Below are positions 8,031 through 17,144 of a stretch of 64,000 nt of DNA, one piece after another. How positions within the stretch are numbered: the first letter of the stretch is position 1; each line of letters begins with the position of its first letter. The notes under the pieces are model-generated. The model did not search any database, was not told the DNA's origin, and saw only the letters and a program-made list of their open reading frames with translations. A program made the translations under genes and the position numbers. The stretch comes from Hyphomonas sp. Its GTDB lineage: Bacteria; Pseudomonadota; Alphaproteobacteria; Caulobacterales; Hyphomonadaceae. Where the stretch lies: positions 62,001 to 126,000 of the forward strand of contig NZ_PNMA01000003.1 in NCBI RefSeq assembly GCF_013823385.1, read 5' to 3'.

Positions 8031-8933
8031 ATGCGCCCCACATTGCGACAGATGCAATATCTCATCGCCATCGCGGACACCGGCAAGTTCGGGGATGCTG
8101 CGCGTGCCGTCAATGTCAGTCAGCCAAGCCTGTCTGCTCAGATTGCGGAAATGGAAGCCGGGCTTGGAGTAGCGCTGGTCGAACGGTCGCGCCGCGGGGC
8201 GATGCTCACCCCGGCCGGGGAAGAACTTGTCCGCCGCGCCAGGATCATACTCCGCGAGGTCGAAGATCTGAAGGCCGTGGCGAAGCTCGGCCGGACAGAG
8301 CTTTCCGGCCGCCTGCGTCTTGGGGTTCTGCCGACGATCGGGCCTTATCTTCTGCCGCAAACTACCGGCGACCTGCGGGCCCGCTTTCCGGCGCTGCGCC
8401 TGAGCGTCCGGGAGGAGCGAACAGTCGATCTGGATGAGCATCTGCAGGCCGGCCTATTCGACACCGTGATATCGACGCCGGAAGATCATCCCGATACAGA
8501 ATATGCGCACCTGTTTACCGAGAGGCTTTATGCGTGCGCCCCTCCGGAGGATGAGCTGACGCAGGGCGAAGGCCCGATCCGGCTTGAACATCTCAGGGGG
8601 CGGCAGCTGCTGACGCTCGGCCAGGGGCACAGGTTGAGCGAGATCACCCAGGATCTGGCGACAGCGGCCGGGGCCGCCGTCAGTTCCGAATATGAAGGCA
8701 CGTCCCTCGACGCAATCCGTCTCATGTCGCAACTGGGCGCCGGTATTGCGATTCTTCCAAGCCTCTATGCGCTTTCGGAGGCCAAGCGCGACCGCGGGCT
8801 TCACGTCCGTCTCATCGATCACCCAATGGCGCGGAGAGATATCGCACTCATCTGGCGGGAGACTTCCCCTCTTGCCGCAAGTCTTCTGTCACTATCCGGC
8901 TGCCTGCAGAACGCCGCCAGCAAACTGCTATGA
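8031..8933 (+). CDS. LysR-family regulator, OxyR-like but without redox cysteine
   Basis: 300-residue LysR regulator. The N-terminal winged helix (LRQMQYLIAIADTGKFGDAA...SQPSLSAQI) and the following linker and effector domain resemble OxyR closely. In OxyR the peroxide-sensing Cys199 lies in a GHCL motif. The matching place here reads GQGHRLSEI, with Arg instead of Cys, and the partner Cys is also missing. It is therefore unlikely to sense peroxide by disulfide formation. It is divergent from the 58-residue basic protein gene and downstream of sbtAB, either of which may be its target. Confidence 0.85.
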   Translation: MRPTLRQMQYLIAIADTGKFGDAARAVNVSQPSLSAQIAEMEAGLGVALVERSRRGAMLTPAGEELVRRARIILREVEDLKAVAKLGRTELSGRLRLGVLPTIGPYLLPQTTGDLRARFPALRLSVREERTVDLDEHLQAGLFDTVISTPEDHPDTEYAHLFTERLYACAPPEDELTQGEGPIRLEHLRGRQLLTLGQGHRLSEITQDLATAAGAAVSSEYEGTSLDAIRLMSQLGAGIAILPSLYALSEAKRDRGLHVRLIDHPMARRDIALIWRETSPLAASLLSLSGCLQNAASKLL

Positions 8934-9038
8934 TCTGTCGCCGGAACAAAACTGCGACGCCTCTTGCGCATGTGCTCATGTCCCGCGCATTAGAAACTAA
9001 GATACGCATTTGGAAAACAGCTTTGAGCGGAACTCACA

Positions 9039-9935
9039 ATGAATATCGACTGGCTTGAGGATTTTCTGGCCCTGATCGAGGCTGGCGGTTTTGCCCGGGC
9101 GGCAGAGCGCAGGGCGCTAACCCAGCCAACCTTCAGCCGGCGCATAAAGGCGCTGGAAGAATGGGCCGGTGTCACGCTGGTTGATCGGGGTACGCATACA
9201 ATAAGGCTGACCCCTGCCGGGGAAAGTTTCAAACTTGTTGCCGAGCAGACAACCCGGCGCCTGCAGCTGGGCAGGGAAGAGGCGCGCGCCATCGGAAAAG
9301 CTTCGTCTGAAACTCTGCGATTTGTGGCAACCCATGCCCTGTCGCTTACGTTTTTTCCCGACTGGTTGCGCCAGCTTGAGAAAGACGAACCCACCAACGT
9401 TACCGTTGAGCTGACGGCAGATCACATGGTCGCCTGCGAAAGGCTGATGGTCGAAGGGCGCGCCCAGTTTCTGCTATGTCACCATCATCCGGCGGCCCCG
9501 ACCCGATTTGGCAAGGATTTCCGCTCAGTTCTTCTTGGCGAGGACGTGCTTCTGCCGGTGATCTCCCCTCAACTGGCTGCAGAGATGCCGCCCGAAGCCG
9601 CGCCTCAGCTTGCCTTTTCCGCCGAGTCCGGGATGGGCCGCATCCTGGCGGCGGCATGGGCTATGACGGGCAGTGCGCCGCCGTCGAGGCCGGCCTTCAC
9701 TTCGCATCTGGCAAGTGTCCTGACCGCCATGGCCAGAAATGGCCGCGGCGTTGCCTGGACGGCGCTCAGCCTGGTGAGTGACGATATCGAGATGGGCACG
9801 CTGATGCGCGCTGGCACACCCGCTCAGGAGATCCCGATCGAGGTCCGCCTGTGGCGGCCGGCGGCCCGCCAGTCACCGGCTGCAGAGGCTCTCTGGGCGA
9901 AGATCCTGAAAAGTCAGAAGTCTGAGCAGCCCTGA
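9039..9935 (+). CDS. LysR-family transcriptional regulator, HypT-like
   Basis: 298-residue LysR regulator. The DNA-binding domain begins IDWLEDFLALIEAGGFARAAERRALTQPTFSRRIKALE-like (broken here for length) and carries a NRG/DRG turn before the linker. The overall pattern, with FSRRI in the recognition helix and LSLTFFPDWL at the start of the effector domain, resembles E. coli YjiE/HypT. Its target is not apparent. It follows the previous LysR gene by 105 bp and precedes a convergent Crp/Fnr gene. It might control the TonB receptor and catabolic genes from 10.9 kb, but this is conjecture. Confidence 0.82.
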   Translation: MNIDWLEDFLALIEAGGFARAAERRALTQPTFSRRIKALEEWAGVTLVDRGTHTIRLTPAGESFKLVAEQTTRRLQLGREEARAIGKASSETLRFVATHALSLTFFPDWLRQLEKDEPTNVTVELTADHMVACERLMVEGRAQFLLCHHHPAAPTRFGKDFRSVLLGEDVLLPVISPQLAAEMPPEAAPQLAFSAESGMGRILAAAWAMTGSAPPSRPAFTSHLASVLTAMARNGRGVAWTALSLVSDDIEMGTLMRAGTPAQEIPIEVRLWRPAARQSPAAEALWAKILKSQKSEQP

Positions 9936-10001
9936 AGGCAGCAGACCAGATGAAGTCAGAAAAGATGGTCCGTGTGCGGTGGAGGAATTGCGGCTCAGGA
10001 A

Positions 10002-10703
10002 TCAGACAAGCGCGTTCAATTCATCGTCTGCTGGCGCCAGCATGCTCAGCGCCGCCATGTCCCGCACCGTCCAGGATCCTTGTGACTTTGCGATCACGTT
10101 ACGGCGTTTCAACGCGGATATCTCTTTCTGCACGGTCTGGCGCGTAAGCCCAAGGAAACTCGATAATTCAGCAATCGTGATCGGGACATCAATAGTCCGG
10201 CGAGACCCGATCTGGGGCGTCTCGCTCATTTCTGCGAGGTTTCGCAGAACCAGCGCAACGCGCTGCGCAACCGTTGTTTCATTCTGTTTCTCCCGATAGG
10301 CAATCATGGAGCTCAGAGCCTTCGCAAACTTGCGGCACAGCGCTTCAGGAATGGCCGGATGCGCGCGGTAAAGCTCGTCGAAATCCTCCTGCTTCAGAAA
10401 CCCGATCCGCACCGGCGTGGCGGCGATGGTCGTATGGTGATGCGGCCGGCGCGCGATCAGGGTCGATTCTCCAAAGCAGTTGCCGCGAATATAGATCAGG
10501 AGGAGAGACTGTTCCCCGTCGGGACGGTCTGCCAGCAACTTAATATAGCCCGACTGGATCTGGTACATGCCTTCGGCGGGCTGCCCGCTTTCCTTGATGA
10601 CGTCCCCAGGCTGGAGATCCCGATAGGAGAAACGTTCCCTGACGGCCGCTCGGGTGGCGTCTGGCAATTCATTGATCCAGTTCAGCTGACCGGCAATATG
10701 CAT
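10002..10703 (-). CDS. Crp/Fnr-family transcriptional regulator
   Basis: 233-residue protein with an N-terminal cyclic-nucleotide-binding-like beta roll (GDVIKESGQPAEGMYQIQSG near residues 33-52, then GNCFGES) and a C-terminal Crp-type helix-turn-helix (ITIAELSSFLGLTRQTVQKEI near 174-194). The Cys cluster that binds the Fe-S centre of Fnr is absent at the N-terminus, so an oxygen-sensing Fnr role is unlikely. It is divergent from the TonB receptor gene, with 160 bp between them, so it may regulate that gene. Confidence 0.85.
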   Translation of the reverse strand: MHIAGQLNWINELPDATRAAVRERFSYRDLQPGDVIKESGQPAEGMYQIQSGYIKLLADRPDGEQSLLLIYIRGNCFGESTLIARRPHHHTTIAATPVRIGFLKQEDFDELYRAHPAIPEALCRKFAKALSSMIAYREKQNETTVAQRVALVLRNLAEMSETPQIGSRRTIDVPITIAELSSFLGLTRQTVQKEISALKRRNVIAKSQGSWTVRDMAALSMLAPADDELNALV

Positions 10704-10863
10704 GACGTTCTCCAGACCAAGACTTGCCGCCGAAGCGGGCTGACAGAACGCCTTTTATCTCAAAATGTAAAATCCTTGCCACGGAAATCCCAGCCGCCTG
10801 TCCTAAGAGCGTACTGATGGCGGGCTACACGCCATACTGAAAATCTATCGGGAGGACGACCTA

Positions 10864-13089
10864 ATGAAACCACTTGCGATCCGCCTTGCGGCGGGCGCCT
10901 GTTCTGTAAGCGTGATGGCTTTCTGCGCGTCCGCTCAGGCACAGGGGACTGCCGGGCAAGCCGGTGCTGAGACGTCCGTGATCGAAGAGTCCGCTGAGGC
11001 TGGAGAGAGTGCCCGGACTTTGGCGACGGTCACGGTTACGGCACAGCGCCGGAGCGAGAGCCTCCAGGAGGTTCCCGTGATGATCACGGTGTTCGGCGCA
11101 GACGAAATTGCAGCCGCGCGTATCCAGCAGATTGACGACATCGTAACCCGTACGCCGGGTTTGAACTTCGACGCCTTTCCCGCCTCTCAACCCCGCCTTT
11201 ATATCCGCGGAATCGGCTCGGCCGACCGGGGCGCTTCGGGAGATCCAAGCTCGGCGGTCTTCCTTGATGAGGTGTATCTGGGCCGGCCCGCTGCGGTGGC
11301 GTTTGATGCGTTCGATGTCGAGCGGATCGAAGTGCTCAAAGGGCCCCAGGGCACCCTTTACGGACGAAATGTCGTCGGCGGCGCCATCAATGTCATTTCC
11401 AAACGGCCCGTCACCGATCAGTTCGGGGCAGGCGCTACCGCAACGGTCGGCAATTATGGCCGGCTTGACGGGGCTGGCTTCGTCAACATCCCGCTCGCGG
11501 GCAACACCAGCGCGCTCCGGCTCAGTGGTTCCTACCGGTCCAATGATGGCTACGTCGAAAACCCGTTTCTCGGGCGTGATGTAGATGACCAGGAGACGGT
11601 CAGTGGCCGCCTGCAATTCTACGCCGAACCTGCAGACAATCTGCGTGTGCATTTCACGCTCGACGGCACGCGGGACCGCGCAACCGGCACGGCCAACCAT
11701 GTGCTTGAGCTGGATGAATCCAATCCGTTGTCAAACTTCTACAGCCAGAACTTCGATCCGGATGTTACCTATGGTTCTGACCCTGGCTTCCTGAACCGGG
11801 ATACCTGGGGCGTCCGGGGGGAGGTGGCCTATGATTTCAGTTTCGCCACCCTCACTGCGCTCGCCTCTTACAGAGACCTGGACTATGGCTTCCGGTATGA
11901 TTTTGATGGCGGCAATGCAGATCCGGCCTCGCCCGGCTTCAACGGCGTTAATATCGGCGGTGGAAATGATGAGGTTGCGGAGCTGTCGAGCCAGGAAATC
12001 CGCCTCTCGTCATTGCCGGAAAGTCCTTGGACATGGGTTGTCGGCCTCTATCGATACAATCAGAGTGTCCAGCGATCAGACATACTCACGCTCGACTCCG
12101 CCCTGATCGCTCCCATTGAGCTTTATGAGGCCTTCATTGCCGACGCTGAACTCGACAGTCATGCTCTGTTTGGGGATCTATCCGTTCCGCTTACGGATAA
12201 ATTGACCGCATTCGGCGGGCTTCGCTATTCCAGGGATGAGAAGACCCAGCGCGTGTTCAACACCGACAGCGACGCGCCGCTGAGGGCCGATGAGTTCTTT
12301 GACGCGACCGCTTCGGCTGATTTCGAGGACTGGACCTACCGGGCCGGTCTCGAATACCAGCTCGCCCGGGATCATATGGTCTATGGCAGCGTTTCCAGAG
12401 GCTTCAAGAGCGGCGGATTCAACGGCGAGCCGCCAGATGCAATCGCGGCGGCCACCCCCTTCGATCCCGAAGTGGCCGTGCAATACGAGATCGGCCAGAA
12501 AAGTACTTTCCTGGATGGAAGGATGATCTGGAACAACTCGCTGTTCTACGTCGACTATACGGACCTTCAGACAACCCAGAGCGTCGATGGTGTCCGCCTG
12601 ATCACGAATGCGGGCGAAGCCCATATCCAGGGCTATGAAACCCAGTTGCAGCTGACCCCGTCGGAGAATTTCACCGTTGCCATGGCGTATGCCTATACGG
12701 ACGCGGTGTTTGACGACTTTGTGGAAGATGGCGTCGATTATTCCGGCAACCGCATTTCCCGCTCTCCGGAACACAAACTCACCCTGTCCCCGGCCTACAC
12801 GCGCACTCTGGCAAATGGGGCCGGTCTGACCCTTGCGGTAGACTATCAGTACACAAGCAAAATATTCGACGACAACAGCAACCAGCCCCCGGAGGTCCGG
12901 GACGCGACCAGTTTTGTCGATGCGCGGATAGTGCTGGACAATATCGGCAGGGGAATGGGTCTTTCCATCTGGGGAAAGAACCTTACCGACGAGCGCACGC
13001 GCACCTTCCAGGGCAGCTTCCTCGGGGCCACCTTTGGCGCCTTCAATCCTCCCCGCACTTATGGCGTTACCCTCTCCTGGGATTTCTGA
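10864..13089 (+). CDS. TonB-dependent outer-membrane receptor
   Basis: 741-residue receptor. It has a signal peptide ending at ASAQAQ (about residue 27), a TonB box (LATVTVTAQRR near 52-62), a plug domain (RLYIRGIG, then VERIEVLKGPQGTLYGRN) and a 22-strand-type barrel ending in an aromatic residue (SWDF). It imports a ligand across the outer membrane using TonB-ExbBD energy. The gene has a GGGAGG ribosome binding site and a strong terminator after it, so it is transcribed alone. It lies next to a catabolic gene group at 13.1-20.2 kb, suggesting the ligand is an organic acid or related carbon source rather than a siderophore. No Fur box was seen upstream. Confidence 0.9.
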   Translation: MKPLAIRLAAGACSVSVMAFCASAQAQGTAGQAGAETSVIEESAEAGESARTLATVTVTAQRRSESLQEVPVMITVFGADEIAAARIQQIDDIVTRTPGLNFDAFPASQPRLYIRGIGSADRGASGDPSSAVFLDEVYLGRPAAVAFDAFDVERIEVLKGPQGTLYGRNVVGGAINVISKRPVTDQFGAGATATVGNYGRLDGAGFVNIPLAGNTSALRLSGSYRSNDGYVENPFLGRDVDDQETVSGRLQFYAEPADNLRVHFTLDGTRDRATGTANHVLELDESNPLSNFYSQNFDPDVTYGSDPGFLNRDTWGVRGEVAYDFSFATLTALASYRDLDYGFRYDFDGGNADPASPGFNGVNIGGGNDEVAELSSQEIRLSSLPESPWTWVVGLYRYNQSVQRSDILTLDSALIAPIELYEAFIADAELDSHALFGDLSVPLTDKLTAFGGLRYSRDEKTQRVFNTDSDAPLRADEFFDATASADFEDWTYRAGLEYQLARDHMVYGSVSRGFKSGGFNGEPPDAIAAATPFDPEVAVQYEIGQKSTFLDGRMIWNNSLFYVDYTDLQTTQSVDGVRLITNAGEAHIQGYETQLQLTPSENFTVAMAYAYTDAVFDDFVEDGVDYSGNRISRSPEHKLTLSPAYTRTLANGAGLTLAVDYQYTSKIFDDNSNQPPEVRDATSFVDARIVLDNIGRGMGLSIWGKNLTDERTRTFQGSFLGATFGAFNPPRTYGVTLSWDF

Positions 13090-13096
13090 TGACCCG

Positions 13097-13128
13097 CGGG
13101 AGGCGTTCAGGCGCCTCCCGTTTTTTTT
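13097..13128 (+). terminator. Rho-independent terminator of the TonB receptor gene
   Basis: A 9-bp perfect GC-rich stem (13097-13105 with 13112-13120), a 6-nt loop, then eight consecutive T residues (13121-13128), starting 8 nt after the stop codon. Confidence 0.92.
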
Positions 13129-13146
13129 ACCTCAATCAGGTTTGAT

Positions 13147-14580
13147 ATGCGTGATGAACTGAAACTACCGGTCAAGATCCTGGTGCCCTGCGGGTCTCTG
13201 GGGGCAGGGGTACGGGAAGACGAAGTCGAGTATGGGCTGGCCAGGGGCGCCCATGCGATCGCCACTGATGCCGGGTCCACCGACAGCGGCGCCGCCTATC
13301 TCGCGACCGGAAAATCCAAGAACAGCCGCGGCGCCGTCAAGCGCGACCTGATGATCCTGATGAAGGCGCATGCGCGCACCGGCATACCTGTCATCATCGG
13401 GTCTGCCGGCCAGGCCGGGGGTGACCTCAATGTGGACTGGACACGCGACATCCTCCTCGAGGTTGCCGCCGAACTCGGCCTCTCGCCAAAGATCGCGCTG
13501 CTTTACAGCGAGCAGTCGCGCGAGACCATAAAGGCTTTCAACGCCGACGGCCGGATTTCGCCTCTGCCGCCGCTCGGGCCGCTTGATGACGCGGCGGTGG
13601 ACGCCTGCGCGCATATCGTCGCGCTGATGGGCGTCGAGCCCTACATCGCGGCGCTCGAGCAGGGCGCGGATGTGATCCTCGGCGGGCGCTCCACCGATCC
13701 GGCGGTCCTGGCAAGTTTCCCCATCTGGAAAGGCGCAGGCTGGGGCCCGTCCTGGCATGCGGGCAAGGTCGGCGAATGCGGCGCGCAGTGTACGGAGAAA
13801 CGGGATTCTTCCGGCGTCCTCCTGAGTGTTGGCCGGGACGGGTTCGATGTCGAACCGCTCGCCAAGGATAATTACTGCGCGCGCAACGGGGTATCCGCGC
13901 ACATGCTCTACGAGAACACCGATCCCTACCTCCTGACCGAGCCGGGCGGTCAGCTCGACGTCAGACAGGTGACGTATGAAGAACTCGGCGACGGGCGCTC
14001 CGTCCGCGTCACCGGCGCCGTCTGGAACCCCCGTCCGTATACGATGAAGCTGGAGGGCGCGGGCGGGGGAAAGTTTCAGACGATCATGCTGGTCGGGATT
14101 CAGGATCCCGATGTGCTCGCCGATGTCTCCGGCTTTGAGAGCCGCTTCCTGGACGCGCTGTATGCGCGCGCGCGACAGACGCTTCCCCCGGAGGAGCAGG
14201 ACGACTTCCATATCTCCATCCGGATGTATGGCTGGAACGCCGTCGATGGCAGGCCGGTGCCGGAAGGAACACCGCCGCCGCGCGAACTGGGCGTGCTGTT
14301 CATAGCCACCGCCCGCACGCAGGATCTTGCCAATTCCATCGCGCATGCCTGCAACCCCTACTTCTTCCATTACCCCGCCCGGATGGACAAGGAACTGCCA
14401 AGCTACGGCTTTGCCTTCTCACCGGCCGATGTACCGCGGGGGCAGGTCTATGAGTTCAAGCTGAACCATGTGGTGTCAGTCAGTGACCCACTGGAGCTTG
14501 TCCGGTTCGAATGGGTGCAAGCGGACGCGCAGACCCAACCAGCAGGCGGCCAGGAAAATCACTATGCCAAAACTGAGTGA
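13147..14580 (+). CDS. AtuA-family (DUF1446) protein
   Basis: 477-residue protein of the acyclic terpene utilisation AtuA / DUF1446 family. Characteristic segments are CGSLGAGVRE near residue 17, DAGSTDSGAAYLATGKS near 41-57 and the GGRSTDPA motif near 178-185. The biochemical reaction of this family is not firmly established; members are found in degradation operons for branched or hydroxylated acids. The last four bases overlap the start region of a DUF4387 gene (17 nt), and these two families are common partners, probably forming one complex. The start is the first in-frame ATG 18 nt after the preceding terminator. Confidence 0.82.
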   Translation: MRDELKLPVKILVPCGSLGAGVREDEVEYGLARGAHAIATDAGSTDSGAAYLATGKSKNSRGAVKRDLMILMKAHARTGIPVIIGSAGQAGGDLNVDWTRDILLEVAAELGLSPKIALLYSEQSRETIKAFNADGRISPLPPLGPLDDAAVDACAHIVALMGVEPYIAALEQGADVILGGRSTDPAVLASFPIWKGAGWGPSWHAGKVGECGAQCTEKRDSSGVLLSVGRDGFDVEPLAKDNYCARNGVSAHMLYENTDPYLLTEPGGQLDVRQVTYEELGDGRSVRVTGAVWNPRPYTMKLEGAGGGKFQTIMLVGIQDPDVLADVSGFESRFLDALYARARQTLPPEEQDDFHISIRMYGWNAVDGRPVPEGTPPPRELGVLFIATARTQDLANSIAHACNPYFFHYPARMDKELPSYGFAFSPADVPRGQVYEFKLNHVVSVSDPLELVRFEWVQADAQTQPAGGQENHYAKTE

Positions 14581-14872
14581 CGTTTCGCGGCATGTCCGCT
14601 CAAAACAGGCGGGGCCTTTCTGGGTCACCATTGATATCTGGTTTGACGGCGAGGAAAATTTTGAGCGCTACAGGGAGAGCCGGGGGCTTTCTCCGGAGGT
14701 GTTTGCCAGCCTGTTTGGAACAGATCCCGCTCTGGTCAAAAAGATCCCGGTGCCGGAACTTCACCTTGTGAAAATTTCCTATCCCCGCGCAACGCCGCAA
14801 GGCGGGGTGGTCGAACGCGATATGCATTCCGGGCAACAATATGTGCGTCTTCTGGATGTTGAGCTCGGTTGA
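14564..14872 (+). CDS. DUF4387-family small subunit
   Basis: 102-residue protein matching DUF4387, which in many genomes follows or is fused to AtuA/DUF1446. Typical features are the early SKQAGPFWVTIDIWF segment near residues 11-25 and the ...LVKISYPRATPQGG segment near 68-81. Its ATG at 14564 lies within the 3' end of the AtuA gene, in another frame, giving translational coupling. It is likely a subunit of the same enzyme. Catalytic function is unknown. Confidence 0.8.
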   Translation: MPKLSDVSRHVRSKQAGPFWVTIDIWFDGEENFERYRESRGLSPEVFASLFGTDPALVKKIPVPELHLVKISYPRATPQGGVVERDMHSGQQYVRLLDVELG

Positions 14873-14929
14873 GCCGGCCCGCATAACCCCCGAAGATTTC
14901 ATCAGACGTCAGACAGGAATTATCCGATC

Positions 14930-15688
14930 ATGAATGTGTCAGCCAGGGCCGCCGAAATGTCTATCTCAGATGCCGAGTGGAAAGTCCGCTGCGACCTTGC
15001 TGCAGCCTACCGCCTTGTCGCCATGTTCGGCTGGGACGACCTTGTGTTTACGCACATATCCGCGCGTGTTCCGGGGCCTGAGCATCACTTCCTGATCAAT
15101 CCCTATGGATGGCTGTTTGAGGAAATCACCGCGTCCTCGCTCCTCAAGGTCGGGCTGGATGGCCAGAAGGTGGGCGCCGCAGACGGAATGGTCAATCCGG
15201 CAGGCTTCACGATCCATTCCGCCGTCCATGAAGCGCGCGAGGACGCCCAGTGCGTCCTGCATCTGCATACGGTGGACGGTGTTGCTGTCTCCTGCCAGGA
15301 AGGCGGGCTGCTGCCAGTCAACCAGACCGCCATGCTGCTGAACGGCCAGCTTGCCTATCACGATTATGAAGGCGTCGCGCTCAATCATGATGAGCGCCCC
15401 CGCCTGGTCGCAGATCTCGGCCAGAGCAATGTCATGATCCTCCGCAATCACGGCACGCTGTCGGTCGGTCATTCGGTGGGCGCGGCTTTTTCCTTCATGT
15501 ACCTGCTCGAGCGGGCCTGCTCGATCCAGATTGCCGCGCAGGGCGGGGGCAAGCTCATCATCCCGAAAGGCGAGATCCAGGCCGTCGTCGAGGAACAGTC
15601 CCGCAGCATGGCTATAGCTGCTGATAGGCTTGTCTGGCCCGCGCTGCTGCGCCGGCTCAGCCGGGTTAATCCGGGCTATGATAGCTGA
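14930..15688 (+). CDS. Class II aldolase/adducin-fold protein
   Basis: 252-residue protein of the class II aldolase/adducin family. The metal-binding histidines are visible in VLHLHTVDG (near residues 105-113) and ILRNHGTL (near 170-177). Typical reactions are retro-aldol cleavage of phosphorylated sugars or, for non-phosphorylated relatives, decarboxylation or lysis of hydroxy-keto acids. With AtuA, DUF4387, a sugar/acid-type MFS transporter and LeuCD-type enzymes nearby, it is probably a catabolic step, but its substrate cannot be deduced. Confidence 0.85.
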   Translation: MNVSARAAEMSISDAEWKVRCDLAAAYRLVAMFGWDDLVFTHISARVPGPEHHFLINPYGWLFEEITASSLLKVGLDGQKVGAADGMVNPAGFTIHSAVHEAREDAQCVLHLHTVDGVAVSCQEGGLLPVNQTAMLLNGQLAYHDYEGVALNHDERPRLVADLGQSNVMILRNHGTLSVGHSVGAAFSFMYLLERACSIQIAAQGGGKLIIPKGEIQAVVEEQSRSMAIAADRLVWPALLRRLSRVNPGYDS

Positions 15689-15730
15689 ACTCTGCCCTCG
15701 GGCAGCGCCGTACAAAACAGCGCGATTGGA

Positions 15731-17137
15731 ATGCCTTCCAGAATCGGACCGAGAATGCCCGCCAAATCATCCAAACCCGGTCGCCTGCCCCTCTACCAGC
15801 TTCTGGCCTATTGCAGCCTGACGATCCCGATCACCGCTGTGGGCATGCCGGTCACTACCTATCTTCCGCCGTTGTATGCGGGGCAGGGCGGGCTGGGCCT
15901 GGCCACCATCGGCCTGATCTTCATGGTCGCGCGGATATGGGATGTGATTACCGATCCCATCGTCGGCATTCTTGTAGACAGATACCAGTGGCGGCACGGC
16001 CCGCGGAAACTCTGGATTGCCTTCAGCGTTCCGCTGCTCTGCGTCACCGCTTTCTTCCTCTTCATGCCGGCGAGAGACGAGCCCGCCAGCGCGCTGGCGC
16101 TCCTCTTCCAGCTCCTCATTCTCTATACGGGCTGGACATTTCTTCAGACCACGCACCAGGCCTGGGGCGCAGACCTGACGCCGGACTATGATGAGCGCTC
16201 AAAACTCTTCGGCTACCGGGAAATGATGAGCGCGGGCGGAACACTGCTCATCCTTTCCTTGCCAGCTCTCCTGGGGTCATGGTTTGCCTTCGATGCCTAT
16301 GCGGAAGTCGCTTCCATGGGCTGGTTCCTGGCACTGATCCTTCCCCTGACGATCCTCATCGCTTTCAGCCTTGTGCCTGACAAGGCACTTGCGCCGCTTC
16401 CCAAGCAGCGGCCGAAAATGGATCTTTCCCAGGTCCTCGCCGGGATGAAAGAGCGGGCCATCTGGCGTATTCTGGCGGTCGAGATCTGCGTCGGGATCGG
16501 CGTGGGGGTCACGGCTTCAACCTTCCTGTTTGTGGCACGTGGCGTGGTCGGCCTGCATAGCGGGGCCAGCAGTGTGCTGCTGATCTTCTTCGTCGCCTCC
16601 ATCGTTGGTATTCCAGCCTGGCTATGGGTCAGCCGGCGCCTCGAAAAGCACACGGCGCTACAGCTGGTCTGCGTGTATTCGCTCGCCTGCAATCTGGTGC
16701 TCATTCCTATGCTGCTGCTGGGCCATGCCTGGCTGTTCATTCCGATGGTCGCCCTCCTGGGTCTCAGTTTCGGCGCGCCTCAGGCGCTGCTGCGGTCGAT
16801 GATTGCAGACCAGGTCGACCGCGAGGAGGTCCGCTCCGACCTCAACAAAGCCGGGTTCTACTTCGCCTTCATGGGAACCTCCTACAAGGTCGGCCAGGCC
16901 GCCGCGATCGGGGTCAGCTTCCTGTTGCTCGCCCTGATCGGTTTCAATCCGGAAGTTCCTGAGAATCCGGACCATCGAATCGGGCTGATCCTGGTTTTCA
17001 CGCTGGTGCCGGCCATCATCTTTGCCCTGTGCATTCTGCTGTGCCGGAACTATCCGTTGACGCGAGATGCCCATGAGAAAGACCGCGCCATCCTGCGCGC
17101 CCGGTTTGCGGCGAAGACATTGTCGCAGGATAGCTGA
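15731..17137 (+). CDS. MFS transporter of the GPH (glycoside-pentoside-hexuronide) type
   Basis: 468-residue inner-membrane protein with 12 predicted helices. Early helices contain the GPH pattern LATIGLIFMVARIWDVITDP (near residues 55-74) and RWKWRHGPRK-like loop (here QWRHGPRK). These transporters are cation symporters for sugars, sugar acids or related compounds. It likely imports the substrate of the surrounding catabolic genes after outer-membrane passage through the 10.9-kb TonB receptor. An internal ATG at 15755 is an alternative start. It is convergent with the minus-strand dehydrogenase gene, with 7 nt between stops. Confidence 0.85.
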   Translation: MPSRIGPRMPAKSSKPGRLPLYQLLAYCSLTIPITAVGMPVTTYLPPLYAGQGGLGLATIGLIFMVARIWDVITDPIVGILVDRYQWRHGPRKLWIAFSVPLLCVTAFFLFMPARDEPASALALLFQLLILYTGWTFLQTTHQAWGADLTPDYDERSKLFGYREMMSAGGTLLILSLPALLGSWFAFDAYAEVASMGWFLALILPLTILIAFSLVPDKALAPLPKQRPKMDLSQVLAGMKERAIWRILAVEICVGIGVGVTASTFLFVARGVVGLHSGASSVLLIFFVASIVGIPAWLWVSRRLEKHTALQLVCVYSLACNLVLIPMLLLGHAWLFIPMVALLGLSFGAPQALLRSMIADQVDREEVRSDLNKAGFYFAFMGTSYKVGQAAAIGVSFLLLALIGFNPEVPENPDHRIGLILVFTLVPAIIFALCILLCRNYPLTRDAHEKDRAILRARFAAKTLSQDS

Positions 17138-17144
17138 AAGACGA

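Noticed and set aside
10040-10090. Another TGTCC-like cluster in the Crp/Fnr gene
   Set aside because: Only TGTCC and CGTCC are near phase and the next units fail; it does not meet the 10-11-bp regular pattern.
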